Positions 47,538 to 58,725 of a stretch of 64,000 nucleotides of DNA are shown here, piece after piece. Within the stretch, counting starts at the first letter, position 1. Each line of letters begins with the position of its first letter. The stretch is taken from assembly GCF_000006405.1 (NCBI RefSeq), contig NW_003201290.1, forward strand, positions 92,848-156,847, written 5' to 3'. The stretch comes from Perkinsus marinus ATCC 50983. Lineage: Eukaryota > Perkinsozoa > Perkinsida > Perkinsidae. The position numbers were made by a program, and so were the translations under genes. The notes beneath the pieces are model-generated. The model made no database searches and was not told the DNA's origin. It was given only the letters and a program-made list of their open reading frames with translations.

Positions 47538-48651
47538 AAACGAAAATCTCGTCATGCGAGTTTGATTACATTTGCCAATGCAATGCTAGTGCGCTGAAAA
47601 CCTCAAGGTTTTTTGATATGAATGAGTGTGGTTCGCTTCGTGATTATTTTTATCAAAAATTTCGTCTCTGGTGTGCAGAAGAGAAGTAGGCACAGTTGAC
47701 TGCCATGTAGCTGCTCTCTGATGCCTTTGCAACCTCTTGCTTATCCCCTCGTTGTTGTTATCACTGCGGGCCACGCAAAGTAGACAGTAGATCGAGACCT
47801 CCCATCGATTTGTGTTGGTATGAATGTGTTTAAATTAGCAACAAATATTTAGAAGTGAAATTAGTATATGCGTTCATCGTTAGATGACGTCGCTGAGGGG
47901 CTTGTACCGTCAACCGTTGAAAACGAGACTTGATTATTCCGAGGACTGATTAAACGGTTAGCGAACGAGGGGGGTAGGGGACGATGTAAAATTCAGTTGT
48001 TTACCAAAGGTGATTCCGTTTCTCGTCATGATGGCATTTAGGATCACTTTCAGGCGAATTCGCGATAAGCGAAGCCTCGATGTCGTTGTGCTATATTAGT
48101 GATCGTGATCTGTGAGCAAAGGAGTTGAGAAGCTCAGTGAACTGCAATACAGGGTGAGTCGTCGTCATCTGTGTTAGTCTCTTATTCTCTCTTTAGAGGT
48201 ACATTATCGGTATGATAAGGTGAAGGCGTGAAGGAAAGGACATGAAATGGATGAAATATGTTGTGAAGTGACGAAACCCGAACGGACTTCATGAGAGGTC
48301 CACGAGCTATTCTCAGCAAGAGCAGCATATTCTGGAGAGGGAGATATTTGTTGCATGCCACTCCTTGATGCTAACAGATGTTGGTCACTGCATTTATGAG
48401 CTTTGAGTTGAATGAAGTTGTCAAACCGTAATCAATAGGCTCACGATGTCAGAGGATCACCGCACGGAAATTTGCAGACCAGCAGACTATGGCCGGCTTA
48501 AACGGCTTCGATATAGTAAAAAACATTTGCAACTCGCTTCAAGAGTGGTAGAGGCTCCGAGCTCCGATGGCTTCATTGTTGGTCACGGCTGGTGGTCTTG
48601 AAAGACAGCAAAACTGTTATTCGTAACTTCATTCGATTTCGTAGTGGAAGG

Positions 48652-48723
48652 AGTAAGCGCGTAAGCGCGGTAAGCGTAAGCGATAGCGAAAGCGTAAGAA
48701 CGTAAGCGATCTGCAGTAAGCGC
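48652..48723. repeat. Irregular GTAAGCG-word tandem array
   Basis: The word TAAGCG occurs about seven times in 72 bases, with GATAGCG and GAAAGCG variants. The spacing is irregular, so it looks like a decayed heptamer satellite. Confidence 0.8.
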
Positions 48724-49193
48724 GCGTCCGTATGTAACTAGTTTACGTCAAACTTTCGTGCGTTATGTTGGATGTGTCACACATCATGTGTGTTGTATAT
48801 GGTCGAGCGGGCATCATAAGGAAGATAGGGGACCATATTGAAGCTCTCGATGAGCTTTTCCAAATGCCAAATCAATTATCTCGAATCCAAGAAACGCTTC
48901 ATAGGGAAGCCTTCCGGCAGAATCACGTAAGATTGCCCGCCATTAACTTTCCGAACCATCTTTCTTCGAAAAGCTCCGATTCAAAGGCCCCTCATTTCTC
49001 TTTACTTGGACAACTCGAGCTGAAGTTATGTATTAGAGATAGTCATACCGAAGGGGGATGGACGGTACGGGTATGGAGCAGTGGTTGTCTATCTTTCCCC
49101 CACTCCTAGGAGGGCAATGGAAGGACTAGGCACAACACTCGAGCGAGTGAGAGGTTGCAGTCTTCACTTAACGCTCGGCGGGTTATGTTCATT

Positions 49194-49313
49194 GGAGTTT
49201 CACACGTGATATGGAAAAACTAGTGACAAACATATTTCACGACTACCGCATATCGCGAATATCGCGTTTTTCACCGAGTATTACGCCACTTCACGTGAAA
49301 CGGGTGACACTCC
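49194..49313 (+). mobile_element. MITE-like element family 3, copy 1
   Basis: About 120 bp from GGAGTTTCACACGTGATATG to CACGTGAAACGGGTGACACTCC. The two ends are imperfect inverses, and both are flanked by ATT. The interior has ATATTTCACGACTACCGCAT and CGCGAATATCGCG, a palindrome. The inverted copy is at 53393. Confidence 0.8.
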
Positions 49314-49569
49314 ATTATTTGACTGGTTATGGACAATGAACGTTTCACTTGTGACTCTCACTATAATCCACTACGTCAGAGGTCTATAATTCTGTTTTCA
49401 CAAGACAGTCTGCATTTCCTATTCCGCTCATTCGAATCGATCGACTTCGAGCTTATCATAGATCGAACAATGGTAAACAAAAAATGCGTTGTAGACGGAG
49501 CGATGCAAAGAAGTGAATCCAAGGCGTCGTTGTTGTGTCACCGGCTTTGACAATAATTGTAGTATTCTG

Positions 49570-52500
49570 ATGGCCGTAGCCGCATCAATAGGGATGAGCT
49601 CATCAGTAGGAGTAGCCACAGTCATAAGTGGATCGAATCTGGGGGAGAGAGCGGCTGGGGGAATCAAAAGTGTAATGTCGACACTGTCACAGTCACCAAC
49701 AGCAACGACGTCCAAAGCAGATCTCGAATTGCGAAAGATAATTGATGCTGGTAATTGTAGTATTGGGGTGAAGTCCATGTGGTCATTGCTCTCGTATTGG
49801 GATCAGGTGTATTACGATTCAACAATTCAGCAAAAGATGGTATAAAATACTTGATATCAGCTGGGGTTCTAGACGACGACCCTGCGGAAATCGCGGAGTT
49901 CCTGGCTAAGCAAGAAAATCTGGATAAGCACGTCATAGGAGAATATTTGGTACTACTACTACGATTCCATAGTGGGTGTAACGACTTGCGGTGATGTGTC
50001 AGGGGAAAGATAATGAATTCAATATAGCGGTCCTCAATCGCTTCGCCCAACTGTTCGACTACCGAGATCTGCCAGCGGATGAGGCCCTCCGGTTGTTCAT
50101 GTGCAGGTGGGTCCTCAGGATGTTGTCTGTTATGTATTAATTCTCCCCTTAGATTTGCCATGCCTGGAGAGGCCAACAGGTCTATCGTATACTGGAACGT
50201 TTCTCTACCTACTATGCTGCTACTTGCTCTTCCCTCAATCGAGACCAAGTTCATGTACAGGAACCGATCTCACTATGACAATGATGCTGATGCTAGTCGT
50301 TATTCAGATCCTGGCTTACGCTCTCATTATGCTTAACGTGGATGCCCATAACCCTCTAGTTACGGACAAAATGACTAGAGACCAATTTATCAACAATACC
50401 ATGCCCGAAGTCAGCCCAGGGTGTACGGCTGAGGAGCTTGGGCAAATGTAAGGCCACTGATTACGTATAGTGGGGGACTGTGATGATGTCAGGTACGATA
50501 GAATAGTAGCTAAGGAATTCCGACCAGACACTACTCCGCAGGAACTAATGTGGCTTGGGGTCGATGAAAAATGAGGGGGAAAATGTTCACAATTGTAGGT
50601 ATGTGCGGTTGGCTAAGAATCCTCAGTACTCAGCTGATGAGAAAAATGTAGCAGCATCAGCAGAAGATATTCATCGAATGAAAAAGGGCGACAACTTCTT
50701 GAAATTTGGCAGGAGAGGACGACCCCATCCACGACGCGTCTTCTTATCAGAGGTAGTGCATCGCGTTGCATGTAGTTGGTTGGAACTCACCTTCAGGATG
50801 AGAGTAGAATATGCTGGATGGAGCCTACGGAGTCTCGGGGTGGTCGGCTAGGCTCGTTGCTCAACCATGACGCTGCCGTGCCACGCGGCAGGGCAGTTGT
50901 TACCGGTGGTCGGCCCGCTACGGCCCCGCCTGCTTCTGAGGTTAGCAACGGTGGTACCGGGGGCCGCAGTCCGGGTGCTACTAGCGAACTGATGGTATCT
51001 GGCAAGGCTATGCCAATAGCAGGTAGAAGAAGTTCAGCTCGGTAGTGGTTGGAGGGCACGCAACCTCAGGCGCTGGCGATCTAGCTACTACTGGAGTTTC
51101 GGCAACCCACAGTCTGCGCAACATACGGCTGGATGAAGTGACGGGACTATGTGTGGGCACGTCGGGGTCTAGTGTGTTTCGGAAACAGTGGGTGCCCGAG
51201 ACGGTGGAAGATCGCTGCTTTTCTATAATCACTGAGAAAAGGTCTTTAGATCTGCAAGTAGCCTGGCGGAGGTAGATCAAAGAGTGGAGTTTTTTTCCGT
51301 CAGGCACCGCCTGGTGTGGACATGCGTATGTGGTTGAGGTTTTTCCATTATGTGCTATCGGAAAGGGAAGCTAAGATACGGGCTAGCGCTGACCCTGTTA
51401 AGGAGGCCCTAGAGATGCAGCGTGCAGGGGCTAAGCGTTTGAGGAGATGGAAGGAGGAGATACTGCCTAACTGGGCTAAGCATTGGACTACCGGTAGTGT
51501 GGGAAAAGAGAAGGCTATTGTCGTGTGGGGTGCTTTCTGGATGTCTATAGTGTAAACCAAATTGCTATGCAAAGCAACGGCTTCATATTCTGAGAGTTCG
51601 AGAGTCAACTTTGAGTAATTTCAACATGATAACAATGTGGATCGATCGTCAATGTGTTGGAAGCTTTCTGTAGTCTTTAGTCGTACTCTTAGATTGAAGA
51701 AAGCCATATCGAAAATCTAGATGCGCATAATTATTTGCTTCGCAATTTAGAAAATTGCGGATTTTGCATTTTACGGTATCATAAGCAACATTAATTCTCA
51801 GTAAGGGAGTATCCGTATTGTGGGTCCTACTAGGTGCTCAGGCTGGGTCCGGAACTCAGAGTAGAAACCCCGAGGGGTTCCGTAGTAGAGGCCTGCGTAT
51901 GTTGGAAAACGCTACGCATAGGATAATAGTCAGCGATCGGCAGCCCAATGAGGCTCTCACATTCCAAATGTTTTATTCTGGAGGATTCGCCCTCGACAGA
52001 GGCCAGAGACTGGAAACGGCAAGGACGCCAACACTGGTGAATCTATGGCTTGAAGGTTAGAGTCGTCTCCGGCTATTTCCTTTTTCGATGTTGCTTTCTC
52101 GTAGGTTTGCCTCCGGCATTGCGGTGTAAAATATGGCCGATTGCGATAGGAAACAATCTGAGAATTACATCGGATACATTTTCCACGTTGACGCGAAAAG
52201 TTCATAGGGCGGAGCGAAGAAATTCGTGGAGCCAATCGCAGCGTACTTACCTGGCCCGATTCAAGAACGATTTGGAGTCGGATTTAGCACAGGCGTTTAT
52301 AGGGAAGGTTGTGCAGTGGTTGCATACCTTTGCGACACGAGAGCAGCTCGAAGGCTTTCTGGATGCCGCTACAGAGGACGGCTATAGACGGATGAGGGCC
52401 CATGAAAGTATTATGGACGACCAACGCATGATGCGATCGAAGTCAAGTGGCTCTGATGACGATGAGGAGGAGGATAGGATCCGATATTGTGAGTGTGATA

Positions 52501-53867
52501 GTGATGAAGATCTTGATGGGCATGGGGGGAGGCCTAGTCGAGGGTGTGACGAATGCGGCGTTGCTGTGGAGGCGATACCGAGTCCTGCTCATGGCCTGGC
52601 TACTCCTAACACTATACGCTCAAGGGCACCATCGGATTCCATAGGCGGACCATCATCGGTCCATCCACAGACAGACGCGGCGACTTCTGTTGGATCACAT
52701 TCTAGATTTGGGGACTCGACTGTGATCTGTGAAAGATGCCGAAAGCTGGCCGTGAGTAAAAAGTTGAGTACAAAGAGAACATGGAGTGAGCCGTGGGAGA
52801 ATGCATGGATAGGTGGAGGGAGAGCGGACACGTCTGGAGAGGTAAACTGCGGGGTTTTTTTCGAACTTTTTTCCGATTTTTTTCCAGGATGCGATGATCC
52901 GGAAAGGGTTGCTGATATTATTGTCGGATCTCATCAAGGCGTTCATTGTGTATAGATCGGATGTTGGTAAGGAGGGAAGTATATGTGTTTGATTGGTGAG
53001 AGTTTTGTCAGGGTACGTTCCTGGCATGATATCGCTGTGCGCCACCGTGTTGGTCAATGTCGGACCTCATCCAGTCGGACAAGTTTTCTGTACTCTGGCA
53101 AATTTAATGCATCAATATTACTTCCTCGATGTGTACATGGTGAAGCGAAGGAATATGAAAATGCGATTTGATTTTCTTGAGGTACCTTGGGGCCCCCGGA
53201 TCGTGTATGCACACGACGTTGTTGGTCGTAGGTTCTACTGCGGGAGAGGGCGCCTTTCCTCGAGAAGCATTTTTCGATATTGCAGCTAACCCCAGAGGTG
53301 TACTTCCTCCCCTGGTTGACCAGTGTCTTCACCCGATGTATGCCGTTTCATGCGGTCTGTCGTATGTGGTAAGCATTTCTATGGAGTCTCATTCGTTTTA
53401 CGTGAAGTGGTGTGAAAAACGCGATATTCGCGGTATGGAGTAGTCGTGAAATAGGTTTTCCAGTAGCGTTTCTCATATCACGGGTGAAACTCTAATGTTA
53501 GTCCGGTATTAATAATTACTATAGTTTCCGCTCAGGGATGGGTTCTTGCTCCTTGGTGAGGCTCATGTGTTCACTTGTGCATTAGCACTACTACGGTATC
53601 ATGAGCATGCTCTGATGACTTCCGGATTCGGAGGCTGTTTGGAGATTCTTACCTCGCCACCAGATGAGCGCTTATTCGATGAGAATAAGTTCTTTGATTA
53701 CTATATGAAACTACCGGAGACAGTGGTAAGAGGCAAAACACTGGGGAGTGCTCAATACTGCTCATTGTGGTGGTGTACAGGTCCCCAACGAGCGTCTAGG
53801 AGCATGGATGGCGGCCCAACGGTTGGGTGAAGAGAAGACCTCCTTGTTTGAGCTATTGTTTTCCTAA
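49570..53867 (+). CDS. Sec7-PH-TBC fusion: ARF-GEF and Rab-GAP in one polypeptide (with an apparent 1-nt deletion)
   Basis: The Sec7 part starts after MAVAASIGMSSSVGVATVIS: RFNNSAKDGIKYLISAGVLD, AEIAEFLAKQENLDKHVIGE, FAQLFDYRDLPADEALRLF, then FAMPGEA with the catalytic Glu finger, YRILERFSTYYA, ILAYALIMLNVDAHNPLV and DKMTRDQFINNTM. A split PH-type domain follows: NFLKFGRRGRPHPRRVFLSE, ICWMEPTESRGGRL and later DRCFSIITEKRSLDLQ. A 250-nt intron (51552-51801) leads to the TBC part: LVNLWLEGLPPALRCKIW, IGNNLRITSDTF, VYRSDVGYVPGM, LTPEVYFLPWLTSVFTRCMP, VCRMWDGFLLLGEAH, ending FELLFS at 53867. All joints read in frame except at about 50176, where one base seems missing. TBC-plus-Sec7 proteins (TBS) have been described; the order here is as stated. 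Confidence 0.85.
51589..51735. mobile_element. MITE-like element family 2, copy 2 (in Sec7-PH-TBC intron)
   Basis: It shares GAGTTCGAGAGTCAACTTTG, AGTAATT, CAACATGA and ATCGATCGTCAATGTGTT with the copy in the TrpRS intron, in the same order. Its ends are worn. It lies in the 250-nt intron between the PH and TBC exons. Confidence 0.72.
53393..53493 (-). mobile_element. MITE-like element family 3, copy 2 (in TBC intron)
   Basis: Read on the minus strand it runs from AGAGTTTCACCCGTGATATG through ATTTCACGACTACTCCATAC and CGCGAATATCGCG to TACGTAAAACGAATGAGACTCC-like sequence, collinear with the copy at 49194. It lies in the intron between the VCRMW and DGFLLLGEAH exons. Confidence 0.8.
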
Positions 53868-54668
53868 GTAGCGACGTGGCGTCTGAGTAGCCTCATAAGC
53901 TCCTCTCTGCTGAGTCTGGGGACGAATACTATTGAGGATCGGGTCTTTCCGGAGACTACCTTTTCATTGTCACCATTCTACATATTATCATTGCATAATT
54001 GCAAGTAGTCATCATTATCATTACAACAACAATAACGCCAGTTGCCTTATATGAGTGTTGTTGTTAGTCTTATTATGAGGGTCGCTCATCGTCATCATCG
54101 GAGCGGTATTTAGTAAGGGAGGTAGCCGCTGATTGTAGGGTAATCAGTGGCTAGAAGATAGCTTATGTGATAGGCTAAGCATATTGCATGCGAATCTCCT
54201 TTATAGGACTTCATGGAGAACCACTGAATCCTCCAAGTCCATTCTAAGGCGCTGATACGGCGCCTCAAATTGCGCCTCATTAGCGCCAGGAGGATGATAA
54301 CATATAGCGCCCTTTGAGGACAGTCAACGCTCATGGTCTGGCATGTCCATAGTGCTAACAGCCTTTGGATCCCAAGGTTTGGAGCGTCTAGGGCTGATTA
54401 CGAGTAGCTAGCCCCGTCTAAAAGCAGTAGATAGTAAATAGAAAGGCAATAGAAAGCCGGTCTACATGCATGGAATACGCATGTCCAATGTGGAACATCC
54501 AAGCCGTGGAGATGGATGCCCCTGTGACGGGCAATGTAAACTAGGTGGAAGCGTGTGAAGTTCGATGGTATAAGATCCCTAAGGAAACTCTCTGCAGGAA
54601 AGGAGACATTTTTGTTGGCGACTCACACATTGAAAGTCATCAATTTTTTCTTCGTTGTCGCACTCTGT
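53868..54668. other. Intergenic; nothing recognised
   Basis: About 800 bases between two plus-strand genes. There are CAT-rich patches near 54000 and 54090 and no coding similarity. Confidence 0.4.
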
Positions 54669-55223
54669 ATGCTCTCGTCAATCTATCGCCAAACAGGAGT
54701 CCGCACTATCTTTGCAGCTGCACGTGCTTGCCCTGTCCGTGCCTTCGCGACAGGTAAGCATACATCTCGAAAAAAGGTGCTGGAGGGGTCGTCATCAGGT
54801 GCTCAGCAAAGACCAGCGCTACCGTTGGAAAAGGCCATAGCACAGCCGGACCTGCTGGTACTCGATGTGACATCCGAGATGGAGTTCAGCGAAGGTATGT
54901 GGTGGAGTGGCTCGTGTGCTCCACAGGCTTGTGATCATGATGTAGGGCATCACCCCGAAGCGATCAATATCCCAACTCAACTTATAGGGGAGAGAATAGA
55001 GGAGCTTGGTGCTGACAAGACTCGGCCCATCCTGGTGTACTGTAAGAAGGGAGTGCGAGCTGGTAGTGGGCGGAATACTTGGTAGTTGTCAAACACTACT
55101 TTGGGATTTCGCTTAGGTATGGTCACTAATGCTCTGATGCAGAATGGCTTCGTCAATGCATTTGCAACAACTGATAAGAGCACTGCTCAAATGCTGACTG
55201 ATAAATTTGGCGTTAAGAAGTGA
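54669..55223 (+). CDS. Rhodanese-like sulfurtransferase, probably mitochondrial
   Basis: A single rhodanese domain moves persulfide sulfur on one active-site Cys. The leader MLSSIYRQTGVRTIFAAARA is basic and amphipathic, a mitochondrial type. The fold shows PDLLVLDVTSEMEFSEG, HHPEAINIP and PILVYCKKGVRAG, whose C-KKGVR is the six-residue active loop, then MVTNALMQNGFVNAFA. Exons join through introns at about 54895-54950 (GTATGT to GATGTAG) and 55065-55116. Total about 145 residues. The ATG was chosen for the targeting leader; upstream frame is open but lacks a better ATG. Confidence 0.85.
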
Positions 55224-55537
55224 AGACTGGCGCCAGCAATATAACAATTTCTGCAGAAATGAATTGTGTTATAGTTCCAAGAATCTGGACTTTGGGAGTT
55301 CAAATGGCCATATCACATGGTCCATGTGCTTTTGCAGCCCTCCAGTGGAAGGTATACATAGCGACGTTGGCGCTGCGACAGTATCATACACCGCAATAGC
55401 TAGCCGCGTTTCTCGCGCCCCTCGTTGAATCGTTTTTTGGTGTCATTTCATTGATCAGATTTCCTCGTGATATCTTTAGGTGGTCCACTCACTACACGTG
55501 CTTCCTCGATATCAGTTTAACCTACAGCTATTTGTAG
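55224..55537. other. Short intergenic region
   Basis: About 310 bases between the rhodanese stop and the spermidine synthase start. Nothing is recognisable. Confidence 0.4.
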
Positions 55538-56984
55538 ATGGAGTTACCACTCCCTGTTCCCTCAGCTGGCTCCATCACGACCTACGCTGCTGTTGGCATC
55601 GGTGGTGCTTTGGTCGGAGGGCTCGTAGCAGTTGCTTATTCCCGGAGGTTCTCATCTCATGATGCTGCGCGGGGCGAGGTGGGCAGCAACGACAATTTGG
55701 GGTTGGCAGTCTGTATTTAACCTCAGGGCATTTCGCAGCTTCCAAGCGAAGGAGGGCGAATGTGGTTCAGTGAAGTTTCTGAACAGATGTGGCCAGGCCA
55801 AGTGAGCGTCTCGGCCTCACAATGATATTGTGAATTGTTTTCTATTGACTCAGTCGATGAGCCTCGAGATTTCGCAGATCCTCTATCACAAGAGGTCGAA
55901 GTTCCAGGATGTTCTAGTCTTCGACTCAACCACGTGAGCACACCTGCCAGTGCATGCTGCGAGCCTTTGAGGTTTTCTTCAATTTTCAGATGGGGGAGAG
56001 TATTGTGCTTAGATGGAATCATTCAAACCACTGATAAGGACGAGTTCTGGTCAGAGTTCATATCTATAGCAGTGAGACTCTAAGCAGCTTGAACATTTTT
56101 AGTTACCAGGAGGCTATGGCGCATACGCCTGCCTTCCTACATCCCAACCCCAAGAAAGTCCTGGTCATCGGTGGTGGAGATGGTGGGATCCTCCGAGAAC
56201 TAGCCAAGTGCTGCGAGATGGCTCATTATCACGATTATCATCACAATAACACTTCATCAGGCATGCGTCTATCACGGAGCTCCACATATGTGAGATCGAC
56301 GGAGAGGTCATCGAAGTCTCACGACGATACATGAAGCAGCTGTCAGTTGCCTTCGACGATCCTCGAGTTCGCGTACTGTTAGTCGTGCTGCTCATGTTGC
56401 TGCTAGTGGAAGCGGCTTTTGTTAGATTCATCTCGAGGACGGCGCTGCCTTCATGAAGCGCCATTCGAGCGAGTTTGACATTATCGTTTGTGACACGAGC
56501 GACCCCATAGGACCGGCTACGACTTTGTTCGAGAATGATTTCTATGATGCCATATACAATGCGCTAACGTGAGGATGTAGATGTGATGCAATGCTCATCA
56601 GAGCTCTTTTTCATTACAGTCCGAACGGTGTTGCCGCAACTCAAGGTGAATGCTACCATCTGAGTATACCGTTGATACGCCGTTTGATCGAGCACTCCAG
56701 GAAGCACTTCACTGATGTCCGCTACGCTGATGTTCGTATTCCTACGTATCCTTGTGGACAAGTAAGGTCTGTTCTGTTCCTCTATTGTGGTCCTCAGAGC
56801 CTTGTTCCAGATTGGATGCTTGGTGTTAGCAAAGGGTAAGGGGGTGAAGGCCGATGAGCCTGTCCGCACTGTCCCCAAGGAGATGGCGGGTAAGTTGAAG
56901 TACTACAGCACAAAGCTACACAGAACACAGTTTACTCTGCCCGCGCAAGTTCATCGGGACATTTATGGAACGGCGATCGAGTGA
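55538..56984 (+). CDS. Spermidine synthase with N-terminal membrane anchor
   Basis: It makes spermidine from putrescine and decarboxylated S-adenosylmethionine. The core is complete: [69 protein letters not shown], the nucleotide site [42 protein letters not shown] (catalytic Asp loop), [25 protein letters not shown] and the C-terminus [16 protein letters not shown]. Nine exons are separated by introns of about 45-57 nt. The first exon is unusual: [11 protein letters not shown], then a 20-residue span ([20 protein letters not shown]) and RR, a membrane anchor or organelle leader. Most spermidine synthases are soluble and lack this. Confidence 0.9.
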
Positions 56985-57727
56985 TGGCAGTTCTCGGATA
57001 TTTTCTGGTCTCTCAGTCGAATAAACGTTTCTTAGTGATGTTTATTGTTGTGCAAGAAATTTCGCGGGTCACGTGAGACGACCCGCACGAAGCATCCGCT
57101 AGCGTAGAGTGTGTGCGCTTCAGAAGCCAAATGATGATGTGAGCGCAGCCCAGTCAGTATGAATGCGCGTAAGCTTGTCTTACGAGTCGTAAGACATGAG
57201 ATGATAGGCCATGACGTAAATGATACGGGGACGGACGTCCGACGTAACACCATGCACTTATTCGTGAGCTTATTGTCATGTCCTCCGATCTCTCTCATCT
57301 GTGTGTTAGGGTATAACAAAAAACAAGTGTACGCGTACATGCAACACTCCAGAGTGTACACAGCTCCTCCCCATCTACTGATCCTTGCGGTCTTGTCTAT
57401 CGACGTTTGCTTTTTTACATCCATAGGTGGCATGGTTATCTGATATTAGCATCAGCTATTTCTTTCTCGAATCAATTTCCTTTCGCTGAGTCATCTGGGA
57501 AGGATGGCCACATCGTCAGGTCGCTGTGATTTGTGCGTTAAGGTGACGCACAAGGTTGTGTGCAAACTGGCCTACACACGTGAATTGATGGATTTTCCCG
57601 TAGCTAAAACCAGGCCAACCCCTCAAAAAGTATTCTTTCTTTCACGTCACATCGGCTACTAGTGTCGAGTTGCACAACACAACTGTGTCTGTACATCTCC
57701 AAGGATTTATTCCAGTCATACTCCACT
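56985..57727. other. Intergenic; left end of the segmental duplication
   Basis: It holds one copy of a GTGTACACAGCTCCTCCCCA block at 57354 that also occurs twice at 59.3 kb, in a frame reading VYTAPPHLLILAVLSID. From 57408 the sequence is a near-copy of 59886 onward, so both secreted-protein genes share their promoter region. Confidence 0.6.
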
Positions 57728-58725
57728 ATGAACCCAACTATCTCTCGTCTGGTGGTCTCTGTTGCCCTCCTCAACGTGGTCTGGTGTGAAGCCTACTTCC
57801 CGCCCCATGAGTATTACTGCTCCAAGGAGGCCCTTCGACATGGATTCGAGTTCGGTCTCCGCTTCCCTCGAAAACCCGAATGGTTCAGGGATACCTTTGG
57901 CGTTCTTGAGTTCGGCAATGTTGTCGTATATGGCATCCCCTACAAGAAGTTCGAGAAGGGCGAAAAATTATTTGTTGCGCCCAGAATGAATTCCATACAT
58001 TTCGTCCCTACCGCCAAGTCACAAAATTGGACCGTTGAGAACTGGAAGCATATTCCATATGACAATGATACTGACAGCATTACCATTCAGCCGAGGAAAG
58101 GTGGCAAAGTGTTCACTTTGAGCCCGAACAACTGCCCCATCAGATGATAATGATCTTGCTTCAATTGAAGGCTCGATCTCCACATGTTCTTCGACTCAAC
58201 TTTCGGTATTTCATCGGCCGTATAGCCCTGATCTATACAGCAAGGCCTGTTCTCACTATTCTCTTGTGTGCTTGACAAATTTTGGCCAGGTTGCTGGCAC
58301 AGTCCTCATCAGCACAGTCGTATTTATTTCCAAGGACAATATGATGCTGAGTATACGACCAGATCGTAGATTAACTATCAAATAAGGGTTGTGTTCAACA
58401 GTTGAGTTTTGCCAGGGAAAGTGTGGACAGTGATGGAAGAATACAGAGTCCCTCTGTCTTCGCAAGAATAGCTTTTTCCAAGCCGTCCACGTCTGTGCGA
58501 CGAACTTGTGAAATACTACAGCCTGTCGTATCTTTGAAGGTTATTTTCTCACAAAACTTTGCCACACCTGTGCATCGAATCGATGCCCTCCATTCACACT
58601 AATTGTTAGTCTGAACCAACTTGGTATCTCTCACTACATGGATGTGTTCCTCATGAAGCCTCTAGAGTATTTCATCACCGCTGTCATCCAAATTCGCATC
58701 TTTCGTGAGGAGAGTGAGAATCAAG
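57408..58725. repeat. Segmental duplication, left copy
   Basis: About 1.3 kb collinear with 59886-61170, covering the 5' flank, the whole secreted-protein gene and about 570 bases of 3' flank. Flanks such as TTTCGCTGAGTCATCTGGGA and GAACCAACTTGGTATCTCTC are identical in both, while the mature coding part differs far more. Confidence 0.9.
57728..58147 (+). CDS. Small secreted protein, duplicate 1
   Basis: A 139-residue single-exon gene. The start MNPTISRLVVSVALLNVVWC is a clear signal peptide. The mature part begins near AYFPPHEYYCSKEALRHGFE, has VVVYGIPYKKFEKGEKLF and QNWTVENWKHIPYDNDTDS, and ends SPNNCPIR. There are two Cys near the two ends of the mature chain, so one disulfide is likely, and two N-x-S/T sites. 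No known fold was recognised. Intronless genes are rare in this window. The paralogue at 60208 shares signal peptide and flanks. Confidence 0.8.
   Translation: MNPTISRLVVSVALLNVVWCEAYFPPHEYYCSKEALRHGFEFGLRFPRKPEWFRDTFGVLEFGNVVVYGIPYKKFEKGEKLFVAPRMNSIHFVPTAKSQNWTVENWKHIPYDNDTDSITIQPRKGGKVFTLSPNNCPIR

Larger units (their letters stand above)
47538..49569. other. Gene-poor stretch
   Basis: About 2 kb. It contains a GTAAGCG-word array near 48652 and a MITE-like element at 49194. A plus frame at 48765-49109 (114 codons, with RIQETLHREAFRQN) starts at an in-frame TTG; it has no recognisable domain and I do not call it a gene. Confidence 0.4.
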
